Part shown: positions 39,579-52,214 of the stretch, in pieces
Layout: every line of letters begins with the position of its first letter
Position numbering within the stretch: the stretch's first letter is position 1
From: Auanema rhodensis
Lineage: Eukaryota; Nematoda; Chromadorea; Rhabditida; Rhabditidae
Direction: 5' to 3'
Assembly (NCBI GenBank): GCA_964057225.1
Contig: OZ059899.1
Span: 18,980,501 to 19,044,500, forward strand
DNA: 64,000 bases
Made by a program: the position numbers and the translations under genes
The notes under the pieces: generated by a model
What the model was told of the DNA's origin: nothing
The model's input: only the letters and a program-made list of their open reading frames with translations
Database searches by the model: none

Positions 39579-42500
39579 TTGAAAAAAGATGCATTAGTGT
39601 ATGTTGAGTTTCCATGTACACTCAACATTGCTTCCAAAAACATTTTGACAAAAATTTTTCCAAAAAATTTCAAAATAATTTCGCAAAAAGTAAATGTTTT
39701 TAGATTCCGTTTTTCAAGGCAAAGACGATGGACAATGTTATTCAACGAAAAAATTAATTCTGCAGAATGAAAATCGAGGATATAAGTGTGAACTTATATC
39801 AGTTGATATCTCGGTGCATTTTTAAGCTAGCGCAAATCTGATAACACAGATCGACGCAGCTTAAAAATCCGCATCGAATGCACTATACTACATTGAGAAA
39901 CGCTTAATACAAAAATTAGTTATGATCGTTTGAAAAAAGATGCATTAGTGTATGTTGAGTTTCCATGTACACTCAACATTGCTTCCAAAAACATTTTGAC
40001 AAAAATTTTTCCGAAAAATTTCAAAATAATTTCGCAAAAAGTAGATGTTTTTAGATTCCTTTTTTCAAGGCAAAGACGATGGACAATGTTATTCAACGAA
40101 AAAATTAATTCTGCAGGGTGAAAATCGAGGATATAAGTGTGAACTTATATCAGTTGATATCTCGGTGCATTTTTAAGCTAGCGCAAATCTGATAACACAG
40201 ATCGACGCAGCTTAAAAATCCGCATCGAATGCACTATACAACATTGAGAAACGCTTGATACAAAAATTAGTTATGATCGTTTGAAAAAAGATGCATTAGT
40301 GTATGTTGAGTTTCCATGTACACTCAACATTGCTTCCAAAAACATTTTGACAAAAATTTTTCCAAAAAATTTCAAAATAATTTCGCAAAAAGTAAATGTT
40401 TTTAGATTCCGTTTTTCAAGGCAAAGACGATGGACAATGTTATTCAACGAAAAAATTAATTCTGCAGAATGAAAATCGAGGATATAAGTGTGAACTTATA
40501 TCAGTTGATATCTCGGTGCATTTTTAAGCTAGCGCAAATCTGATAACACAGATCGACGCAGCTTAAAAATCCGCATCGAGTGCACTATACTACATTGAGA
40601 AACGCTTGATACAAAAATTAGTTATGATCGTTTGAAAAAAGATGCATTAGTGTATGTTGAGTTTCCATGTACACTCAACATTGCTTCCAAAAACATTTTG
40701 ACAAAAATTTTTCCAAAAAATTTCAAAATAATTTCGCAAAAAGTAAATGTTTTTAGATTCCGTTTCTCAAGGCAAAGACGATGGACAATGTTATTCAACG
40801 AAAAAATTAATTCTGCAGAATGAAAATCGAGGATATAAGTGTGAACTTATATCAGTTGATATCTCGGTGCGTTTTCAAGCTAGCGCAAATCTGATAACAC
40901 AGATCGACGCAGCTTAAAAATCCTTATCGAATGCACTATACAACATTGAGAAACGCTTAATACAAAAATTAGTTATGATCGTTTGAAAAAAGATGCATTA
41001 GTGTATGTTGAGTTTCCATGTACACTCAACATTGCTTCCAAAAACATTTTGACAAAAATTTTTCCAAAAAATTTCAAAATAATTTCGCAAAAAGTAGATG
41101 TTTTTAGATTCCTTTTTTCAAGGCAAAGACGATGGACAATGTTATTCAACGAAAAATTTAATTCTCCAGGGTGAAAATCGAGGATGTAAGTGTGAATTTA
41201 TATAAGTTGATATCTCGGTGCATTTTTAAGCTAGCGCAAATCTGATAACACAGATCGACGCAGCGTAAAAATCCGCATCGAATGCACTATACAACATTGA
41301 GAAACGCTTAATACAAAAATTAGTTATGATCGTTTGAAAAATGATGCATTAGTGTATGTTGAGTTTCCATGTACACTCAACATTGCTTCCAAAAACATTT
41401 TGACAAAAATTTTTCCAAAAAATTTCAAAATAATTTCGCAAAAAGTAAATGTTTTTAGATTCCGTTTCTCAAGGCAAAGACGATGGATAATGTTATTCAA
41501 CGAAAAAATTAATTCTGCAGAATGAAAATCGAGGATATAAGTGTGAATTTATATAAGTTGATATCTCGGTGCATTTTTAAGCTAGCGCAAATCTGATAAC
41601 ACAGATCGACGCAGCGTAAAAATCCGCATCGAATGCACTATACAACATTGAGAAACGCTTAATACAAAAATTAGTTATGATCGTTTGAAAAATGATGCAT
41701 TAGTGTATGTTGAGTTTCCATGTACACTCAACATTGCTTCCAAAAACATTTTGACAAAACTTTTTCCGGAAAATTTCAAAATAATTTCGCAAAAAGTAGA
41801 TGTTTTTAGATTCCTTTTTTCAAGGCAAAGACGATGGACAATGTTATTCAACGAAAAATTTAATTCTCCAGGGTGAAAATCGAGGATGTTAGTGTGAACT
41901 TATATCAGTTGATATCTCGGTGCATTTTTAAGCTAGCGCAAATCTGATAACACAGATCGACGCAGCTTAAAAATCCGCATCGAATGCACTATACAACATT
42001 GAGAAACGCTTGATACAAAAATTAGTTATGATCGTTTGAAAAAAGATGCATTAGTGTATGTTGAGTTTCCATGTACACTCAACATTGCTTCCAAAAACAT
42101 TTTGACAAAAATTTTTCCAAAAAATTTCAAAATAATTTCGCAAAAAGTAAATGTTTTTAGATTCCGTTTCTCAAGGCAAAGACGATGGACAATGTTATTC
42201 AACGAAAAAATTAATTCTGCAGAATGAAAATCGAGGATATAAGTGTGAACTTATATCAGTTGATATCTCGGTGAATTTTTAAGCTAGCGCAAATCTGATA
42301 ACACAGATCGACGCAGCTTAAAAATCCCCATCGAATGCACTATATTACATTGAGAAACGCTTAATACAAAAATTAGTTATGATCGTTTGAAAAAAGATGC
42401 ATTAGTGTAAGTTGAGTTTCCATGTACACTCAACATTGCTTCCAAAAACATTTTGACAAAAATTTTTCCGAAAAATTTCAAAATAATTTCGCAAAAAGTA

Positions 42501-44492
42501 GATGTTTTTAGATTCCTTTTTTCAAGGCAAAGACGATGGACAAAGTTATTCAACGAAAAAATTAATTCTGCAGGGTGAAAATCGAGGATATAAGTGTGAA
42601 CTTATATCAGTTGATATCTCGGTGCATTTTTAAGCTAGCGCAAATCTGATAACACAGATCGACGCAGCTTAAAAATCCGCATCGAATGCACTATACAACA
42701 TTGAGAAACGCTTAATACAAAAATTAGTTATGATCGTTTGAAAAATGATGCATTAGTGTATGTTGAGTTTCCATGTACACTCAACATTGCTTCCAAAAAC
42801 ATTTTGACAAAAATTTTTCCGAAAAATTTCAAAATAATTTCGCAAAAAGTAGATGTTTTTAGATTCCTTTTTTCAAGGCAAAGACGATGGACAATGTTAT
42901 TCAACGAAAAAATTAATTCTGCAGGGTGAAAATCGAGGATATAAGTGTGAACTTATATCAGTTGATATCTCGGTGCATTTTTAAGCTAGCGCAAATCTGA
43001 TAACACAGATCGACGCAGCTTAAAAATCCGCATCGAATGCACTATACAACATTGAGAAACGCTTAATACAAAAATTAGTTATGATCGTTTGAAAAATGAT
43101 GCATTAGTGTATGTTGAGTTTCCATGTACACTCAACATTGCTTCCAAAAACATTTTGACAAAAATTTTTCCGAAAAATTTCAAAATAATTTCGCAAAAAG
43201 TAGATGTTTTTAGATTCCTTTTTCCAAGGCAAAGACGATGGACAATGTTATTCAACGAAAAAATTAATTCTCCAGGGTGAAAATCGAGGATGTAAGTGTG
43301 AACTTATATCAGTTGATATCTCGGTGCATTTTTAAGCTAGCGCAAATCTGATAACACAGATCGACGCAGCTTAAAAATCCGCATCGAATGCACTATACAA
43401 CATTGAGAAACGCTTGATACAAAAATTAGTTATGATCGTTTGAAAAAAGATGCATTAGTGTATGTTGAGTTTCCATGTACACTCAACATTGCTTCCAAAA
43501 ACATTTTGACAAAAATTTTTCCAAAAAATTTCAAAATAATTTCGCAAAAAGTAAATGTTTTTAGATTCCGTTTTTCAAGGCAAAGACGATGGACAATGTT
43601 ATTCAACGAAAAAATTAATTCTGCAGAATGAAAATCGAGGATATAAGTGTGAACTTATATCAGTTGATATCTCGGTGCATTTTTAAGCTAGCGCAAATCT
43701 GATAACACAGATCGACGCAGCTTAAAAATCCGCATCGAATGCACTATACTACATTGAGAAACGCTTGATACAAAAATTAGTTATGATCGTTTGAAAAAAG
43801 ATGCATTAGTGTATGTTGAGTTTCCATGTACACTCAACATTGCTTCCAAAAACATTTTGACAAAAATTTTTCCAAAAAATTTCAAAATAATTTCGCAAAA
43901 AGTAAATGTTTTTAGATTCCGTTTTTCAAGGCAAAGACGATGGACAATGTTATTCAACGAAAAAATTAATTCTGCAGAATGAAAATCGAGGATATAAGTG
44001 TGAACTTATATCAGTTGATATCTCGGTGCATTTTTAAGCTAGCGCAAATCTGATAACACAGATCGACGCAGCTTAAAAATCCGCATCGAATGCACTATAC
44101 TACATTGAGAAACGCTTAATACAAAAATTAGTTATGATCGTTTGAAAAAAGATGCATTAGTGTAAGTTGAGTTTCCATGTACACTCAACATTGCTTCCAA
44201 AAACATTTTGACAAAAATTTTTCCGAAAAATTTCAAAATAATTTCGCAAAAAGTAGATGTTTTCAGATTCCTTTTTTCAAGGCAAAAACGATGGACAAAG
44301 TTATTCAACGAAAAAATTAATTCTGCAGGGTGAAAATCGAGGATATAAGTGTGAACTTATATCAGTTGATATCTCGGTGCATTTTTAAGCTAGCGCAAAT
44401 CTGATAACACAGATCGACGCAGCTTAAAAATCCGCATCGAATGCACTATACTACATTGAGAAACGCTTGATACAAAAATTAGTTATGATCGT
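39579..44492. repeat. Long block, copy 1: J-K-J-J-L-M-N-J-Y-K-H-J-J-Y
   Basis: From 40281 this block matches 48003 onward at 7,722 bases (22 units); its first units match 46599 onward at 7,020. Markers in this copy are GCGTTTTCAAGC and CCTTATCG after 40632, GAATTTATATAAG with CAGCGTAAAA in the L and M tails, ACTTTTTCCGG and GATGTTAGTG in N, and AATCCCCATCG after 42036. Private changes include GGATAATG near 41485, TATATTAC near 42342 and CTTTTTCCAAGG in the H at 43089. The K-like unit at 42738 has N3. Confidence 0.88.
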
Positions 44493-46598
44493 TTGAAAAA
44501 AGATGCATTAGTGTATGTTGAGTTTCCATGTACACTCAACATTGCTTCCAAAAACATTTTGACAAAAATTTTTCCAAAAAATTTCAAAATAATTTCGCAA
44601 AAAGTAAATGTTTTTAGATTCCGTTTTTCAAGGCAAAGACGATGGACAATGTTATTCAACGAAAAAATTAATTCTGCAGAATGAAAATCGAGGATATAAG
44701 TGTGAACTTATATCAGTTGATATCTCGGTGCATTTTTAAGCTAGCGCAAATCTGATAACACAGATCGACGCAGCTTAAAAATCCGCATCGAATGCACTAT
44801 ACTACATTGAGAAACGCTTAATACAAAAATTAGTTATGATCGTTTGAAAAAAGATGCATTAGTGTATGTTGAGTTTCCATGTACACTCAACATTGCTTCC
44901 AAAAACATTTTGACAAAAATTTTTCCAAAAAATTTCAAAATAATTTCGCAAAAAGTAAATGTTTTTAGATTCCGTTTTTCAAGGCAAAGACGATGGACAA
45001 TGTTATTCAACGAAAAAATTAATTCTGCAGAATGAAAATCGAGGATATAAGTGTGAACTTATATCAGTTGATATCTCGGTGCATTTTTAAGCTAGCGCAA
45101 ATCTGATAACACAGATCGACGCAGCTTAAAAATCCGCATCGAATGCACTATACTACATTGAGAAACGCTTAATACAAAAATTAGTTATGATCGTTTGAAA
45201 AAAGATGCATTAGTGTATGTTGAGTTTCCATGTACACTCAACATTGCTTCCAAAAACATTTTGACAAAAATTTTTCCGAAAAATTTCAAAATAATTTCGC
45301 AAAAAGTAGATGTTTTTAGATTCCTTTTTTCAAGGCAAAGACGATGGACAATGTTATTCAACGAAAAAATTAATTCTGCAGAATGAAAATCGAGGATATA
45401 AGTGTGAACTTATATCAGTTGATATCTCGGTGCATTTTTAAGCTAGCGCAAATCTGATAACACAGATCGACGCAGCTTAAAAATCCGCATCGAATGCACT
45501 ATACTACATTGAGAAACGCTTAATACAAAAATTAGTTATGATCGTTTGAAAAAAGATGCATTAGTGTATGTTGAGTTTCCATGTACACTCAACATTGCTT
45601 CCAAAAACATTTTGACAAAAATTTTTCCAAAAAATTTCAAAATAATTTCGCAAAAAGTAAATGTTTTTAGATTCCGTTTTTCAAGGCAAAGACGATGGAC
45701 AATGTTATTCAACGAAAAAATTAATTCTGCAGAATGAAAATCGAGGATATAAGTGTGAACTTATATCAGTTGATATCTCGGTGCATTTTTAAGCTAGCGC
45801 AAATCTGATAACACAGATCGACGCAGCTTAAAAATCCGCATCGAATGCACTATACTACATTGAGAAACGCTTAATACAAAAATTAGTTATGATCGTTTGA
45901 AAAAAGATGCATTAGTGTATGTTGAGTTTCCATGTACACTCAACATTGCTTCCAAAAACATTTTGACAAAAATTTTTCCGAAAAATTTCAAAATAATTTC
46001 GCAAAAAGTAGATGTTTTTAGATTCCTTTTTTCAAGGCAAAGACGATGGACAATGTTATTCAACGAAAAAATTAATTCTGCAGAATGAAAATCGAGGATA
46101 TAAGTGTGAACTTATATCAGTTGATATCTCGGTGCATTTTTAAGCTAGCGCAAATCTGATAACACAGATCGACGCAGCTTAAAAATCCGCATCGAATGCA
46201 CTATACTACATTGAGAAACGCTTAATACAAAAATTAGTTATGATCGTTTGAAAAAAGATGCATTAGTGTAAGTTGAGTTTCCATGTACACTCAACATTGC
46301 TTCCAAAAACATTTTGACAAAAATTTTTCCGAAAAATTTCAAAATAATTTCGCAAAAAGTAGATGTTTTCAGATTCCTTTTTTCAAGGCAAAAACGATGG
46401 ACAAAGTTATTCAACGAAAAAATTAATTCTGCAGGGTGAAAATCGAGGATATAAGTGTGAACTTATATCAGTTGATATCTCGGTGCATTTTTAAGCTAGC
46501 GCAAATCTGATAACACAGATCGACGCAGCTTAAAAATCCGCATCGAATGCACTATACTACATTGAGAAACGCTTGATACAAAAATTAGTTATGATCGT
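44493..46598. repeat. J-K' dimer run (702 bp)
   Basis: Units are J (44493), J (44844), K' (45195), J (45546), K' (45897), Y (46248). K' is a K body with the J ending GCAGAATGA. 44844-45545 and 45546-46247 look identical by eye. This K' form also occurs at 36420. Confidence 0.85.
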
Positions 46599-49500
46599 TT
46601 GAAAAAAGATGCATTAGTGTATGTTGAGTTTCCATGTACACTCAACATTGCTTCCAAAAACATTTTGACAAAAATTTTTCCAAAAAATTTCAAAATAATT
46701 TCGCAAAAAGTAAATGTTTTTAGATTCCGTTTTTCAAGGCAAAGACGATGGACAATGTTATTCAACGAAAAAATTAATTCTGCAGAATGAAAATCGAGGA
46801 TATAAGTGTGAACTTATATCAGTTGATATCTCGGTGCATTTTTAAGCTAGCGCAAATCTGATAACACAGATCGACGCAGCTTAAAAATCCGCATCGAATG
46901 CACTATACTACATTGAGAAACGCTTAATACAAAAATTAGTTATGATCGTTTGAAAAAAGATGCATTAGTGTATGTTGAGTTTCCATGTACACTCAACATT
47001 GCTTCCAAAAACATTTTGACAAAAATTTTTCCGAAAAATTTCAAAATAATTTCGCAAAAAGTAGATGTTTTTAGATTCCTTTTTTCAAGGCAAAGACGAT
47101 GGACAATGTTATTCAACGAAAAAATTAATTCTGCAGGGTGAAAATCGAGGATATAAGTGTGAACTTATATCAGTTGATATCTCGGTGCATTTTTAAGCTA
47201 GCGCAAATCTGATAACACAGATCGACGCAGCTTAAAAATCCGCATCGAATGCACTATACAACATTGAGAAACGCTTGATACAAAAATTAGTTATGATCGT
47301 TTGAAAAAAGATGCATTAGTGTATGTTGAGTTTCCATGTACACTCAACATTGCTTCCAAAAACATTTTGACAAAAATTTTTCCAAAAAATTTCAAAATAA
47401 TTTCGCAAAAAGTAAATGTTTTTAGATTCCGTTTTTCAAGGCAAAGACGATGGACAATGTTATTCAACGAAAAAATTAATTCTGCAGAATGAAAATCGAG
47501 GATATAAGTGTGAACTTATATCAGTTGATATCTCGGTGCATTTTTAAGCTAGCGCAAATCTGATAACACAGATCGACGCAGCTTAAAAATCCGCATCGAA
47601 TGCACTATACTACATTGAAAAACGCTTAATACAAAAATTAGTTATGATCGTTTGAAAAAAGATGCATTAGTGTATGTTGAGTTTCCATGTACACTCAACA
47701 TTGCTTCCAAAAACATTTTGACAAAAATTTTTCCGAAAAATTTCAAAATAATTTCGCAAAAAGTAGATGTTTTTAGATTCCTTTTTTCAAGGCAAAGACG
47801 ATGGACAATGTTATTCAACGAAAAAATTAATTCTGCAGGGTGAAAATCGAGGATATAAGTGTGAACTTATATCAGTTGATATCTCGGTGCATTTTTAAGC
47901 TAGCGCAAATCTGATAACACAGATCGACGCAGCTTAAAAATCCGCATCGAATGCACTATACAACATTGAGAAACGCTTGATACAAAAATTAGTTATGATC
48001 GTTTGAAAAAAGATGCATTAGTGTATGTTGAGTTTCCATGTACACTCAACATTGCTTCCAAAAACATTTTGACAAAAATTTTTCCAAAAAATTTCAAAAT
48101 AATTTCGCAAAAAGTAAATGTTTTTAGATTCCGTTTTTCAAGGCAAAGACGATGGACAATGTTATTCAACGAAAAAATTAATTCTGCAGAATGAAAATCG
48201 AGGATATAAGTGTGAACTTATATCAGTTGATATCTCGGTGCATTTTTAAGCTAGCGCAAATCTGATAACACAGATCGACGCAGCTTAAAAATCCGCATCG
48301 AATGCACTATACTACATTGAGAAACGCTTGATACAAAAATTAGTTATGATCGTTTGAAAAAAGATGCATTAGTGTATGTTGAGTTTCCATGTACACTCAA
48401 CATTGCTTCCAAAAACATTTTGACAAAAATTTTTCCAAAAAATTTCAAAATAATTTCGCAAAAAGTAAATGTTTTTAGATTCCGTTTCTCAAGGCAAAGA
48501 CGATGGACAATGTTATTCAACGAAAAAATTAATTCTGCAGAATGAAAATCGAGGATATAAGTGTGAACTTATATCAGTTGATATCTCGGTGCGTTTTCAA
48601 GCTAGCGCAAATCTGATAACACAGATCGACGCAGCTTAAAAATCCTTATCGAATGCACTATACAACATTGAGAAACGCTTAATACAAAAATTAGTTATGA
48701 TCGTTTGAAAAAAGATGCATTAGTGTATGTTGAGTTTCCATGTACACTCAACATTGCTTCCAAAAACATTTTGACAAAAATTTTTCCAAAAAATTTCAAA
48801 ATAATTTCGCAAAAAGTAGATGTTTTTAGATTCCTTTTTTCAAGGCAAAGACGATGGACAATGTTATTCAACGAAAAATTTAATTCTCCAGGGTGAAAAT
48901 CGAGGATGTAAGTGTGAATTTATATAAGTTGATATCTCGGTGCATTTTTAAGCTAGCGCAAATCTGATAACACAGATCGACGCAGCGTAAAAATCCGCAT
49001 CGAATGCACTATACAACATTGAGAAACGCTTAATACAAAAATTAGTTATGATCGTTTGAAAAATGATGCATTAGTGTATGTTGAGTTTCCATGTACACTC
49101 AACATTGCTTCCAAAAACATTTTGACAAAAATTTTTCCAAAAAATTTCAAAATAATTTCGCAAAAAGTAAATGTTTTTAGATTCCGTTTCTCAAGGCAAA
49201 GACGATGGACAATGTTATTCAACGAAAAAATTAATTCTGCAGAATGAAAATCGAGGATATAAGTGTGAATTTATATAAGTTGATATCTCGGTGCATTTTT
49301 AAGCTAGCGCAAATCTGATAACACAGATCGACGCAGCGTAAAAATCCGCATCGAATGCACTATACAACATTGAGAAACGCTTAATACAAAAATTAGTTAT
49401 GATCGTTTGAAAAATGATGCATTAGTGTATGTTGAGTTTCCATGTACACTCAACATTGCTTCCAAAAACATTTTGACAAAACTTTTTCCGGAAAATTTCA

Positions 49501-52214
49501 AAATAATTTCGCAAAAAGTAGATGTTTTTAGATTCCTTTTTTCAAGGCAAAGACGATGGACAATGTTATTCAACGAAAAATTTAATTCTCCAGGGTGAAA
49601 ATCGAGGATGTTAGTGTGAACTTATATCAGTTGATATCTCGGTGCATTTTTAAGCTAGCGCAAATCTGATAACACAGATCGACGCAGCTTAAAAATCCGC
49701 ATCGAATGCACTATACAACATTGAGAAACGCTTGATACAAAAATTAGTTATGATCGTTTGAAAAAAGATGCATTAGTGTATGTTGAGTTTCCATGTACAC
49801 TCAACATTGCTTCCAAAAACATTTTGACAAAAATTTTTCCAAAAAATTTCAAAATAATTTCGCAAAAAGTAAATGTTTTTAGATTCCGTTTCTCAAGGCA
49901 AAGACGATGGACAATGTTATTCAACGAAAAAATTAATTCTGCAGAATGAAAATCGAGGATATAAGTGTGAACTTATATCAGTTGATATCTCGGTGAATTT
50001 TTAAGCTAGCGCAAATCTGATAACACAGATCGACGCAGCTTAAAAATCCCCATCGAATGCACTATACTACATTGAGAAACGCTTAATACAAAAATTAGTT
50101 ATGATCGTTTGAAAAAAGATGCATTAGTGTAAGTTGAGTTTCCATGTACACTCAACATTGCTTCCAAAAACATTTTGACAAAAATTTTTCCGAAAAATTT
50201 CAAAATAATTTCGCAAAAAGTAGATGTTTTTAGATTCCTTTTTTCAAGGCAAAGACGATGGACAAAGTTATTCAACGAAAAAATTAATTCTGCAGGGTGA
50301 AAATCGAGGATATAAGTGTGAACTTATATCAGTTGATATCTCGGTGCATTTTTAAGCTAGCGCAAATCTGATAACACAGATCGACGCAGCTTAAAAATCC
50401 GCATCGAATGCACTATACAACATTGAGAAACGCTTAATACAAAAATTAGTTATGATCGTTTGAAAAATGATGCATTAGTGTATGTTGAGTTTCCATGTAC
50501 ACTCAACATTGCTTCCAAAAACATTTTGACAAAAATTTTTCCGAAAAATTTCAAAATAATTTCGCGAAAAGTAGATGTTTTTAGATTCCTTTTTTCAAGG
50601 CAAAGACGATGGACAATGTTATTCAACGAAAAAATTAATTCTGCAGGGTGAAAATCGAGGATATAAGTGTGAACTTATATCAGTTGATATCTCGGTGCAT
50701 TTTTAAGCTAGCGCAAATCTGATAACACAGATCGACGCAGCTTAAAAATCCGCATCGAATGCACTATACAACATTGAGAAACGCTTAATACAAAAATTAG
50801 TTATGATCGTTTGAAAAATGATGCATTAGTGTATGTTGAGTTTCCATGTACACTCAACATTGCTTCCAAAAACATTTTGACAAAAATTTTTCCGAAAAAT
50901 TTCAAAATAATTTCGCAAAAAGTAGATGTTTTTAGATTCCTTTTTTCAAGGCAAAGACGATGGACAATGTTATTCAACGAAAAAATTAATTCTCCAGGGT
51001 GAAAATCGAGGATGTAAGTGTGAACTTATATCAGTTGATATCTCGGTGCATTTTTAAGCTAGCGCAAATCTGATAACACAGATCGACGCAGCTTAAAAAT
51101 CCGCATCGAATGCACTATACAACATTGAGAAACGCTTGATACAAAAATTAGTTATGATCGTTTGAAAAAAGATGCATTAGTGTATGTTGAGTTTCCATGT
51201 ACACTCAACATTGCTTCCAAAAACATTTTGACAAAAATTTTTCCAAAAAATTTCAAAATAATTTCGCAAAAAGTAAATGTTTTTAGATTCCGTTTTTCAA
51301 GGCAAAGACGATGGACAATGTTATTCAACGAAAAAATTAATTCTGCAGAATGAAAATCGAGGATATAAGTGTGAACTTATATCAGTTGATATCTCGGTGC
51401 ATTTTTAAGCTAGCGCAAATCTGATAACACAGATCGACGCAGCTTAAAAATCCGCATCGAATGCACTATACTACATTGAGAAACGCTTGATACAAAAATT
51501 AGTTATGATCGTTTGAAAAAAGATGCATTAGTGTATGTTGAGTTTCCATGTACACTCAACATTGCTTCCAAAAACATTTTGACAAAAATTTTTCCAAAAA
51601 ATTTCAAAATAATTTCGCAAAAAGTAAATGTTTTTAGATTCCGTTTTTCAAGGCAAAGACGATGGACAATGTTATTCAACGAAAAAATTAATTCTGCAGA
51701 ATGAAAATCGAGGATATAAGTGTGAACTTATATCAGTTGATATCTCGGTGCATTTTTAAGCTAGCGCAAATCTGATAACACAGATCGACGCAGCTTAAAA
51801 ATCCGCATCGAATGCACTATACTACATTGAGAAACGCTTAATACAAAAATTAGTTATGATCGTTTGAAAAAAGATGCATTAGTGTAAGTTGAGTTTCCAT
51901 GTACACTCAACATTGCTTCCAAAAACATTTTGACAAAAATTTTTCCGAAAAATTTCAAAATAATTTCGCAAAAAGTAGATGTTTTTAGATTCCTTTTTTC
52001 AAGGCAAAGACGATGGACAATGTTATTTAACGAAAAAATTAATTCTGCAGGGTGAAAATCGAGGATATAAGTGTGAACTTATATCAGTTGATATCTCGGT
52101 GCATTTTTAAGCTAGCGCAAATCTGATAACACAGATCGACGCAGCTTAAAAATCCGCATCGAATGCACTATACTACATTGAGAAACGCTTAATACAAAAA
52201 TTAGTTATGATCGT
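46599..52214. repeat. Long block, copy 2: J-K-J-K-J-J-L-M-N-J-Y-K-H-J-J-Y'
   Basis: This repeats 39579-44492 but has one extra J-K pair, which changes the offset from 7,020 to 7,722 bases. Markers shared with copy 1 are CCTTATCG (near 48645), CAGCGTAAAA (48983, 49335), GATGTTAGTG (49607) and AATCCCC (50047). Private changes are CATTGAAAAACGC near 47615 and TTTCGCGAAAAG near 50565. The closing unit at 51864 is a chimera: Y at the 5' part (TAA at codon 8) but K at the 3' part (GTTTTTAG, ATTTAACG), so homology with copy 1 ends inside it. Confidence 0.88.
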
